NCBI RefSeq assembly: GCF_016904885.1
Contig: NZ_JADWYI010000001.1
Location: 3,410,001 to 3,474,000, forward strand
From: Archangium primigenium
GTDB lineage: Bacteria > Myxococcota > Myxococcia > Myxococcales > Myxococcaceae
Length of the DNA: 64,000 nt
Direction: 5' to 3'
This document shows, piece by piece, positions 1 to 23,057 of this stretch; the first letter of the stretch is position 1, and each line of letters opens with the position of its first letter. The notes beneath the pieces are model-generated. The model saw nothing but the letters and a program-made list of their open reading frames with translations, was not told the DNA's origin and did not search any database. A program made the translations under genes and the position numbers.

Positions 1-14933
<14,933 letters not shown>

Positions 14934-15047
14934 CCTCGAACGTGAGAGCTTAGAGGGGACCGTGAAGTGTTCAAGGTCGAATACATGAGAGGAGATGAGG
15001 CTTTTGTGGCCTGGGAGTCCACGCGTGGGTGCGCCGAGACACCGAGG

Positions 15048-15070
15048 GTGGGAAGGCTTGACCTTCCCAC
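15048..15070. promoter_or_regulatory. Perfect 9-bp inverted repeat between PKS and methyltransferase
   Basis: GTGGGAAGG (15048-15056) and CCTTCCCAC (15062-15070) are exact reverse complements separated by five bases. The repeat sits in the 200-bp divergent spacer between the PKS start and the methyltransferase start, so it may be an operator for one or both. A TTGACC hexamer overlaps its centre, but no good -10 box follows. No T-run follows, so a terminator is less likely. Confidence 0.45.
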
Positions 15071-15133
15071 AATGATTTGTCGAACTGAGCGAGTCTTTTG
15101 CCTCTCAATGACAATCACCCCCCGAGGAGCCGC

Positions 15134-15952
15134 ATGGATTCCCTGACCCCCGAGTTCGTGGGCCGTTACTACGATCAGACCAGCCAGCTGTTCGAACTCA
15201 TGTCGAGCGCGAACATCCACTATGGCTATTGGCCAGAAGACAAACAGGAGCTGTCGCTCGTCGCCGCGCAGGAGCTGCTCACGGAGATGATGATCCAGCG
15301 GATGCGGCTGCCCGCCACGGCGCATCTGCTCGACGTGGGGTGTGGGCTGGGCCATCCCGCCATGCGGATCTCCCGGGAGACCGGCTGTCGGGTGACGGGC
15401 GTGACCGTCAGCCAGGTCCAGGTCGATCAGGGCAATCAACGCGCCGCCGCGGCGGGGTTGGGGGAGCGGGTGCGCTTCCAGTACGCGGACGCCATGTCGC
15501 TGCCCTTCGAGGACGGCGCGTTCCAAGCGGCCTGGGCGCTCGAGTCCTTGTTGCACATGCCCGCGCGCGCGCAGGTGCTTCGGGAGATGCGGCGGGTGGT
15601 GGTGCCGGGGGGCCGGATTGGCATCTCGGACATGATCTACCGGACGCCTCTGACGAGCGACGAGGCGTCCTTCATCCGGGGGGCCTTCCTGATGCAGTCG
15701 GCCATCTCGCTGCCCGACTACCGCACGCTGCTCGCCGAGAGTGGCCTGGAGGTGGAGGAGGTGTTGGACATCAGCACCAACACCCTGCCGACGCTGCCCC
15801 ACCTCATGAAGAGCTTCGAGCACCACAATGAGACGCTGCGCGCGGCGATGGGCGAGGCCGCGATGAGCCAGCTGCGCGAGGCCTGGGTCCAGGCGGCGGA
15901 ACTCTACCGGCGCAGCCTGGGCTACGTGCTCATCATCGCCCGGCGCGGGTGA
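15134..15952 (+). CDS. SAM-dependent methyltransferase (class I, UbiE/RebM-like)
   Basis: The 272-residue protein has SAM motif I as LLDVGCGLGHPA, then an acidic strand end (QYADAMSLPFEDGAF) and the post-II region ALESLLHM, typical of small-molecule O-/C-methyltransferases of the UbiE/rebeccamycin sugar-methyltransferase type. GAGGAG at 15124-15129 supports the ATG at 15134; the ATG at 15098 has no ribosome site. It is divergent from the PKS and separated by 200 bp with an inverted repeat, so a tailoring role on the polyketide is a reasonable inference, not a demonstration. The stop is inside a palindrome shared with the convergent dehydrogenase. Confidence 0.85.
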   Translation: MDSLTPEFVGRYYDQTSQLFELMSSANIHYGYWPEDKQELSLVAAQELLTEMMIQRMRLPATAHLLDVGCGLGHPAMRISRETGCRVTGVTVSQVQVDQGNQRAAAAGLGERVRFQYADAMSLPFEDGAFQAAWALESLLHMPARAQVLREMRRVVVPGGRIGISDMIYRTPLTSDEASFIRGAFLMQSAISLPDYRTLLAESGLEVEEVLDISTNTLPTLPHLMKSFEHHNETLRAAMGEAAMSQLREAWVQAAELYRRSLGYVLIIARRG

Positions 15953-15962
15953 GCCGGCTCAC
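15949..15962. terminator. 14-bp palindrome holding both convergent stop codons
   Basis: GTGAGCCGGCTCAC is a perfect palindrome whose ends contain the TGA of the methyltransferase (15950-15952) and the TGA of the leftward dehydrogenase (15959-15961). It can fold as a 5-bp stem with a CCGG loop. No T-tract follows on either side, so activity as a bidirectional terminator is only possible. Confidence 0.35.
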
Positions 15963-16999
15963 GCCTCGCGCAGCGCGCGCAGGTCGGCCACGAAGCGGTA
16001 GTAGACGTCGCCCTTGAGCAGTCGCTCGAAGGCCTCGTTGATCTTCTGGATGGGGATGAGCTCGGTGTCGGCCATGACGCCCTGGCTGGCGCAGAAGTCG
16101 AGCATCTCCTGCGTCTCGCGGATGCCGCCATCCAGCGAGCCCCCGATCTTCCGTCTGCGCATGATGAGCGGAAACGCCATCAGGGGCGTGGACGGCGTGG
16201 GGGCGCCCAGCAGGACCAGGGTGCCATCCAGCTTCAGCAGGTGCAGATAGAGGTTGTGGTCGTGGGGGGCGGTGACGGTGTCGAAGACGAAGTCGAAGCG
16301 TCCGGCGAGCTTCTGGAAGGTGTCCGCCTCGGACGTCAGGGCGAAGTGCCGGGCGCCCAGGGTGTGCGCATGGTCGCGCTTGGCGGGGGAGTTGCTGAGC
16401 ACGGTGACCTCCACCCCCATGGCCGAGGCGAACTTCACCACCATGTGGCCGAGGCCCCCCAGGCCGACGACGGCCAGCGTGCTGCCGGGCTTGACGTCAT
16501 AGTGGCGCAGCGGGGAGTAGGCGGCGATGCCCGCGCACATCAACGGCGCGGCGCGCTCCAGCGGGAGCGCGTCGGGGATGCGCAACACGTAGTTCTCGTC
16601 CACGGTGATGCTCGTGGAGTAGCCGCCGTAGGTGGGGGTGATGCCCGTGACGACCATGCCGCGGTCGCAGTACTGCTCCTCCCCCTGGCGGCAGGGCGCG
16701 CACTGGCGGCAGGAGTCCACGAAGCTGCCCACGCCGACCCGGTCGCCGCGCTTGAAGCGCGAGACCTTCTCTCCCACCCGCGCCACGAGCCCGGTGATCT
16801 CATGGCCGGGGACCATGGGGAACACGGCCCCACCCAGGGGGCCCCACTCGGCGCGGCTCTGGTGGACGTCCGAATGGCAGACGCCGCAGTAGTGGATGTC
16901 GATGAGCACGTCATGCGGTCCCGGCTCGCGGCGTTCCACCGTGAAGGGAGAGAGGGGCGACGTGGCGCTCTGTGCTGCATAGGCTTGGGCCAGGGGCAT
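15959..16999 (-). CDS. NAD(P)-dependent zinc alcohol dehydrogenase (CAD/YahK type)
   Basis: The 346-residue protein is a medium-chain dehydrogenase. It shows the catalytic zinc ligands in CGVCHSDVH and PGHEITG, four structural zinc cysteines in CRQCAPCRQGEEQYC, and the nucleotide-binding turn GLGGLGHM. It matches the cinnamyl-alcohol/aldehyde reductase branch that reduces aldehydes with NADPH. Start ATG 16999 is chosen because GGAG lies seven bases upstream and the protein then begins at the family's usual place; an open extension to 17179 has no domain content. It is convergent with the methyltransferase. Membership in the PKS cluster is uncertain; a housekeeping aldehyde reductase is equally possible. 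Confidence 0.9.
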   Translation of the reverse strand: MPLAQAYAAQSATSPLSPFTVERREPGPHDVLIDIHYCGVCHSDVHQSRAEWGPLGGAVFPMVPGHEITGLVARVGEKVSRFKRGDRVGVGSFVDSCRQCAPCRQGEEQYCDRGMVVTGITPTYGGYSTSITVDENYVLRIPDALPLERAAPLMCAGIAAYSPLRHYDVKPGSTLAVVGLGGLGHMVVKFASAMGVEVTVLSNSPAKRDHAHTLGARHFALTSEADTFQKLAGRFDFVFDTVTAPHDHNLYLHLLKLDGTLVLLGAPTPSTPLMAFPLIMRRRKIGGSLDGGIRETQEMLDFCASQGVMADTELIPIQKINEAFERLLKGDVYYRFVADLRALREA

Positions 17000-17158
17000 G
17001 GGCGTTCTCCAGTCCGAGGGAGGACAATGCGTGGTGTTGGGACACGCACTCCGAGCATCTCCGCCCGGGACGAGAGCGCAAGGGAACGGCGGCTTCCTGG
17101 AAAAGCGGACCTGGGTGGAGGGCACCGGGGAGGGGGCGGCCGGCCCATGACAAAGGGC

Positions 17159-17187
17159 TTGCCGTGCCTCGGGTTTCACGGTACTTA
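17159..17187 (+). promoter_or_regulatory. Candidate sigma-70 promoter of the tRNA pair
   Basis: TTGCCG (17159-17164) and TACTTA (17182-17187) are separated by 17 bases and end 33 bases before tRNA-His. The -10 match is weak; position is the main support. Confidence 0.35.
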
Positions 17188-17220
17188 GCGACCCGTCTCA
17201 AGGTGGTCGTCGCCCGCGAT

Positions 17221-17295
17221 GGCGATTGTAGCTCAACTGGTTAGAGCGCCGGACTGTGACTCCGGAGGTTGCCGGTTCGATCCCGGTCAATCGCC
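17221..17295 (+). tRNA. tRNA-His (GTG)
   Basis: A full cloverleaf can be drawn. The acceptor stem has eight pairs (GGCGATTG with CAATCGCC), matching the extra G-1:C73 pair specific to tRNA-His. The D-arm is TAGCTCAACTGGTTAGAGC, the anticodon stem CCGGA/TCCGG with anticodon GTG at 17256-17258, and the T-arm GCCGG-TTCGATC-CCGGT. CCA is not encoded. Confidence 0.97.
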
Positions 17296-17314
17296 CACCT
17301 TTTCCCCCCCTTAA

Positions 17315-17388
17315 GCGCTCATAGCTCAACTGGATAGAGCATTGGCCTTCGAAGCCAAGGGTTGGGGGTTCAAGTCCCTCTGAGCGCG
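17315..17388 (+). tRNA. tRNA-Arg (TCG)
   Basis: The acceptor stem is GCGCTCA/TGAGCGC, the D-arm TAGCTCAACTGGATAGAGC, the anticodon stem TTGGC/GCCAA with anticodon TCG at 17349-17351, and the T-loop TTCAAGT. The discriminator is G and CCA is not encoded. It lies 19 bases after tRNA-His and is probably co-transcribed with it. Confidence 0.97.
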
Positions 17389-17411
17389 CAGTGCCTCGCC
17401 GCCAGATCCGT

Positions 17412-17436
17412 GGAGGAGCCCCCCTCGAGGCTCTCC
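17412..17436 (+). terminator. Imperfect hairpin after the tRNA pair
   Basis: GGAGGAGCC (17412-17420) pairs with GGCTCTCC (17429-17436) with one bulge and an eight-base loop. It lies between tRNA-Arg and the convergent hypothetical gene. There is no T-run, so this is a weak candidate. Confidence 0.3.
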
Positions 17437-17451
17437 GGTGGCGCTCCCCGG

Positions 17452-18066
17452 TCACTTCCCAGACGCAGCGGCTTCCGACGTGAGCTGGCGCATCTGCTCG
17501 CGCAGCCGTCGCGACAGGCTCTTCACCAGGCGCGCCACGTCTCGCGAGGCGGCCGTGTCGGCGCTTCCCAGCAATCCCGCGGCCTCGGCCAGATCTCGCG
17601 CGCTCCGGCACAGCTCCGGCAGGGTCACGCGCGGCGTCGCGACCGGCCGCGGGGACGGGGCGGTCTCGGTCGGCGGGGCCTTCTCGGCCAGTGGAGCCTT
17701 CTCGGCCAGTGGAGCCTTCTCGGCCGGCGGAGCCTTCTCGAGGGGCAGGGCCGGCAGGGTCCGGGACAGGGCCGGGCCCGAGGGTTCCGTCACGACCACG
17801 GGGGGCGGCGTGCGCGTGCGCATGTCCCGCACGACGGCCAGCCACCCGGCGCGCACCACGGTGGGGCACATGTAGAAGCCGGGCAGCTCGCCGCCCGTGG
17901 GCGAGCGTCCTCCGGCGGGCCCGCTGTGCACCAGGTAGGCCCGCGCCGCCGCCGCGAGTTCCTCCGTCGTGGCGCCGGCGAGTTGCTCCTCGGCGGCGCG
18001 CAGCAGCTCGATCGACGGGCTGTAGCCGGCGAGTGGGGGAGGGGGCGAGCTGGATGGGTGCGACAT
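17452..18066 (-). CDS. Hypothetical protein with tandem AEKAPL-type repeats
   Basis: The 204-residue protein is not recognised. AGGAGG six bases before ATG 18066 makes the start firm. The N-terminal half is mildly hydrophobic and helical without a signal peptide. The middle (about residues 105-135) is a low-complexity linker of LEKAP/AEKAP units encoded by 18-bp repeats. The C-terminal 60 residues are a predicted charged helix (ARLVKSLSRRLREQMRQLTSE). It looks like two small helical domains joined by a flexible linker. It is convergent to the tRNAs and follows the glutaredoxin-like gene on the same strand by 29 bases, so the two may form an operon. Confidence 0.75.
   Translation of the reverse strand: MSHPSSSPPPPLAGYSPSIELLRAAEEQLAGATTEELAAAARAYLVHSGPAGGRSPTGGELPGFYMCPTVVRAGWLAVVRDMRTRTPPPVVVTEPSGPALSRTLPALPLEKAPPAEKAPLAEKAPLAEKAPPTETAPSPRPVATPRVTLPELCRSARDLAEAAGLLGSADTAASRDVARLVKSLSRRLREQMRQLTSEAAASGK
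17675..17746. repeat. Four tandem 18-bp repeats inside the hypothetical gene
   Basis: The units start at 17675, 17693, 17711 and 17729 and share the core GGAGCCTTCTCGGCCAGT. Differences are confined to the first unit's third base and the ends of the third and fourth. The length is a multiple of three, so copy number could change without breaking the frame. Confidence 0.85.
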
Positions 18067-18095
18067 GGAGGCCCTCCTGGTGAATCCGTCGGTGG

Positions 18096-18470
18096 CTATT
18101 GACCCAGACGGGCGCGCAGGGATCCATCCTCCAGCGCCTTGCGCGTGTCGTCATGGCCGCCGATGAGGGCGCCCTTCACGAAGACCTGGGGGAAGGTGGG
18201 CCAGCCGCTCCACATCTTCACGGCGAGCCGCTCCTTCCACTGGCCGAAGTAGCTGCCGTACTCCAGGTAGGTGAAGGGGATGTTCGCCTCGGTGAGCAGG
18301 GCGCGGACCTTCTTGACGAAGGGATTCTGGGCCATGCCCACCACGACCACGGCATCGCGTTCCACGGCGGTGCTCACCGCGCGGACGACCTCCGGGTGGA
18401 AGCGGGCCATGGCCTCGGCGGCGGCGGGGGAGCGTTTGTCTTCGGCGTGCAGCGGGCGGGGGGTCGACAT
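18096..18470 (-). CDS. Cysteine-free glutaredoxin-like protein
   Basis: The 124-residue protein has the glutaredoxin fold. A beta strand (AVVVVGMAQ) leads into the active-site helix, followed by TYLEYGS, the cis-Pro loop WPTFPQVFVKG and the GG-HDD motif that grips glutathione. The site that normally reads CPYCKK reads NPFVKK (N49, V52), and the protein contains no Cys at all, so dithiol or monothiol chemistry is impossible. A binding or regulatory role is the likeliest reading, but no partner is visible. ATG 18470 is preferred (AGGG ten bases upstream); GTG 18479 is an alternative. Confidence 0.8.
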   Translation of the reverse strand: MSTPRPLHAEDKRSPAAAEAMARFHPEVVRAVSTAVERDAVVVVGMAQNPFVKKVRALLTEANIPFTYLEYGSYFGQWKERLAVKMWSGWPTFPQVFVKGALIGGHDDTRKALEDGSLRARLGQ

Positions 18471-18499
18471 GGGACGCACACCCTAACCGAGTCCCCGTG

Positions 18500-19384
18500 T
18501 CATGGCAGGGGAATCTCCGGCAGGGTGAAGGCGCGCGTGTCCTCTGCTTGAAGTGTCAGGCGCAGGGCCTCCAGGGGGACGTCCTCCGGGAGCGGGGCCT
18601 CGACGCGGACGACCCGCTCTTCTCCTGGCTTCAAGGGGCCGGTGGGCACGACGGTCACGTCGCGCAAGGGCTCGCCCCGGGGGCCCGACAACTCCGCGCC
18701 CGCCAGGGGCCACGGCGTGTCGCCCTCGTTGACCAGGAGCAGCCGCACCCCCACGCGCCCCGAGGCCCGGTAGCTGTGCCCGTGCACGGCCCGGAGCGCT
18801 TCTCCCGGGCGCGCGGGGCGACCGCGCAGGGCCCGGGTGATGAGGCCGCGAGGACCGGGTTCTGTCTCCTCGCGAGGCCGCGGGCTCGGGGGCGTGGGGG
18901 CGAGCTGTTCCCGCAGCGCGCGGTTCTCTTCCTGGAGCCGCTGGTTTCGCGCGCGTTCCTCCTCCAACTGCCGCGCCAGCGCCTCGCGCGAGCGCTGATC
19001 CCGGAACACATCCACCTGCCGGGTGGCCCGAGCGGACTGGGACACCAGCACCAGGGTCGTGGGCCGCGAGGGCGACTCCTGCTCGAAGCGCACCGTCAAC
19101 CGGAAGCGCTCCCCGGGGCGCAGGTCAGCGGGGGGCACCAGGCCCAGGCCACTCCGGCCGCGCAAGACCTCGGCGAAGCGCGCCTCGTCCTCGAGCTCCA
19201 CCGTGACGGGCGCGTCGAAGAGCAGTCCCGTCAGTGTCCCGCGCGCGATGCAGATGTCCCGCGTCCCGGCCCGGGCGAGCTCGAGCGTCTGATGCTCCTC
19301 GCAGGCGGGCGGCGGAGGGGAGACCGGGGGCGAGGGGACTTGCCTCAGCGTCAGCAGCAGCAGGACGGCGGAGACAGGGTGCAT
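18500..19384 (-). CDS. DUF2381 family secreted protein (TIGR02268 paralogous family)
   Basis: The 294-residue protein begins with a signal peptide (residues 1-15) and a Pro-rich stretch. A beta-rich domain follows (ELARAGTRDICIARG... to the RFRLTVRFEQE strand), then a coiled coil at about 130-170 (REALARQLEEERARNQRLQEEN), then a second beta domain. This layout is that of the myxobacterial family named from Myxococcus xanthus paralogues, whose members usually sit beside Ser/Thr kinase genes. Here it follows the kinase by 27 bases on the same strand, which fits. Function is unknown; an extracytoplasmic partner or sensor for the kinase is an inference. Confidence 0.85.
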   Translation of the reverse strand: MHPVSAVLLLLTLRQVPSPPVSPPPPACEEHQTLELARAGTRDICIARGTLTGLLFDAPVTVELEDEARFAEVLRGRSGLGLVPPADLRPGERFRLTVRFEQESPSRPTTLVLVSQSARATRQVDVFRDQRSREALARQLEEERARNQRLQEENRALREQLAPTPPSPRPREETEPGPRGLITRALRGRPARPGEALRAVHGHSYRASGRVGVRLLLVNEGDTPWPLAGAELSGPRGEPLRDVTVVPTGPLKPGEERVVRVEAPLPEDVPLEALRLTLQAEDTRAFTLPEIPLP

Positions 19385-19411
19385 GGGGGTCGCGTCGCTC
19401 CTCGTTGCGGC

Positions 19412-21136
19412 TCAGCGGAACCGAGGCACGAACCATATTTCGACGGTGGTGTAAATGCTGGCCTTGTCGGGGGTGGCGTCGGCCTGGGGGGCCTCGGGCT
19501 CGCGGAACATGGCGCAGATGGGGAAGGCCTCCCCCGAGGGCAGGATGAGCCGCGTGTAGCGGGCCTGGACCAGACCCTGCTCGAAGTAGACGCGGCCGCT
19601 CAGCGTGGCGTGATTGGGGATGTCCCCCCACGTCGCGAGCACGAGCAGCGTGGAGTCCTGTCCATTCCGCACGGTCGTGAATTCGCTCTCGAACTTGTAG
19701 AACTCGCCCAGGGATTTCAGGGAGCCCACGTAGTAGCCCTGCTCGAGCCCCAGCCGGAAGCGCCTGCGCGTCGCCTCGCTTCCCGCGGGGCACTCCTCCG
19801 CGGGCGGGGGCCGTGGCGTGCTCGCGCAGGCGGCGCCCACGCAGGCGGCGGCGGCGACCAGGGTGGCGGGAAGGGAGGAACGGCCAGGGGGAGGCTTGCG
19901 CATGGGAGGGTTCTCGCGAGGCGTCGCAGGGGCGACGGGCGCGGGGGAGGGCGACTCCAGGGGTTTCGCGCCCGGCCCAACTTCCGCCGTCTTCGTGGCG
20001 GGCGCCACTTCCCGCCAAAACCCATCCTGCTGGGCGGGGAGGGGGTGGGGTGACGTGGCACGTGGGGTCGAGGGCCCTGACCCGCTCGGAGAGGTGCCCC
20101 CTCGCGCGCCCACCCACAGCCCGGCCACGGCCACGGCCACGGCCAGGCCCGCGGCCAGCGCCCCCCGGCGACGCCCACGCCGGGGGGCCCTGGGCGCGGC
20201 CCCGGTCGGGGCCTCGGGGGGGCGCTCCGCCTCGAAGAGCGGCACGTGCCAGGAGGCGTCCGCCTCGCGCAGGGCCCGCTCCAGGGCCTGGGTGAGGGCG
20301 GCGGCATCGGCGTAGCGGGCCGGGGGCTCCTTCTCCAGCATGCGCAGACACACCTGGCCGAGCGCCGGGGGGACCCGGGGATTGCGCGCGTGCGGGGGCT
20401 CGGGTGCGCGCTGGAGGATGTCGCGCACCAGCGGCCCATGCCGGTCGCCGAAGGGCAGCACGCGCGTGAGCAGCGTGTAGAGCGTGACGCCCAGGGCCCA
20501 CCAGTCATCCGAGGGCCGGGAGACATAGGGCTCGCCCTCCCACTCCCGGGCGAAGCGCAGCATCTCGGGACTGCGGTACTCGGGGGTGCCGGGGGGCAGC
20601 CGCTGCGTGAGCCGGGGCGAGCCCTCGTAGGCCGCCGAGCCGAAGTCCACCAGCACCGGCCGCCCGTCCTCCTGGCGCACGACGATGTTGGCTTCCTTCA
20701 CGTCCCGGTGCACCACCCCGGCCGCGTGCACCTGACCCAGCGCCCGCGTCAGGGGCAGGAGCACCCGCTCCACCCACTGGGCGGCCGTGGGCGGTGCCTC
20801 GCGCGCCCAGACATCCAGCGGCGGGCCCCGCACCCACTCCATCTCCAGCACGAGGAAGCGCGGCTCGGCCTCGGGCCACTGGGCGTAGCCGAGCAGCCGC
20901 ACCACGGAGGCGTCCCGCACGCGGCGCAGCGCATCCACCTCGCGCTCGCCCCAGGAGCCCAGGGGCACGACCTTGAGCGCGAAGCGCTGGCCCCCGCGCT
21001 CGGCGAGGAACACCTGGCCCGAGCTGCCCCGGGACAGGGGCTCGATCAGGGTGAAGCCCGCCACCTGACTGCCAGGGGTGAGGCCGACGCCCGCTGCTGG
21101 CGCCGCCCCCCGCTGACCCGCGCGTCCGTCGTGCAT
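19412..21136 (-). CDS. Membrane Ser/Thr protein kinase with secreted C-terminal domain
   Basis: The 574-residue protein has an N-terminal Hanks-type kinase domain (about 28-300). It shows a Gly-rich loop (SRGSSGQV), K55, catalytic HRDVKEAN (D145), DFG (D164) and GTPEYRSPEM. One membrane segment at about 328-350 follows basic residues. Near residue 412 a second Met begins a stretch that looks like a signal sequence with a Cys-containing end (VAAAACVGAACAS), followed by a domain of about 145 residues that recurs at the C-terminus of myxobacterial kinases. It is co-directional with the DUF2381 gene downstream. Whether the C-terminal part is also made alone from the internal ATG is open. Confidence 0.9.
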   Translation of the reverse strand: MHDGRAGQRGAAPAAGVGLTPGSQVAGFTLIEPLSRGSSGQVFLAERGGQRFALKVVPLGSWGEREVDALRRVRDASVVRLLGYAQWPEAEPRFLVLEMEWVRGPPLDVWAREAPPTAAQWVERVLLPLTRALGQVHAAGVVHRDVKEANIVVRQEDGRPVLVDFGSAAYEGSPRLTQRLPPGTPEYRSPEMLRFAREWEGEPYVSRPSDDWWALGVTLYTLLTRVLPFGDRHGPLVRDILQRAPEPPHARNPRVPPALGQVCLRMLEKEPPARYADAAALTQALERALREADASWHVPLFEAERPPEAPTGAAPRAPRRGRRRGALAAGLAVAVAVAGLWVGARGGTSPSGSGPSTPRATSPHPLPAQQDGFWREVAPATKTAEVGPGAKPLESPSPAPVAPATPRENPPMRKPPPGRSSLPATLVAAAACVGAACASTPRPPPAEECPAGSEATRRRFRLGLEQGYYVGSLKSLGEFYKFESEFTTVRNGQDSTLLVLATWGDIPNHATLSGRVYFEQGLVQARYTRLILPSGEAFPICAMFREPEAPQADATPDKASIYTTVEIWFVPRFR

Positions 21137-21232
21137 CCCACCTGCCTCCCGCTCGGGCGGGAGACTACCAGCGGGATGACCGCGTGCCGTGGACTTGTCA
21201 GGTGGGGTCCGACACGCCCGACACGACGGGCC

Positions 21233-22792
<1,560 letters not shown>

Positions 22793-23057
22793 GGTCTACA
22801 GGGGCTGTGGCGCACCCCTCCGAGGAGGAGTCCCCGGCGGGGCGCGCGAGGTTCTGCGGGCTGTGGGACAGGGGTCTGCCGCGGGGTTGCTCGCGAGGAG
22901 GTCGCGCGGATGCCACGAGCCTCGCGAGGACCGAACCGCCGGCCCCTGGAGCGTCCCGATGGCCCGGGGGGCCGATTCGGAAAGCGCGGGGACTACCCTA
23001 TCAAAGGACACACCGGAAGCCGGGAGAATTTCGTCCCCCGGTGTTTTCCGCTCGACT

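Noticed and set aside
15098-15133. Upstream ATG for the methyltransferase
   Set aside because: No ribosome site; GAGGAG points to ATG 15134.
17198-18154. Leftward frame of 318 residues over both tRNAs
   Set aside because: It crosses the tRNA genes and overlaps the hypothetical gene that has an AGGAGG site in another frame.
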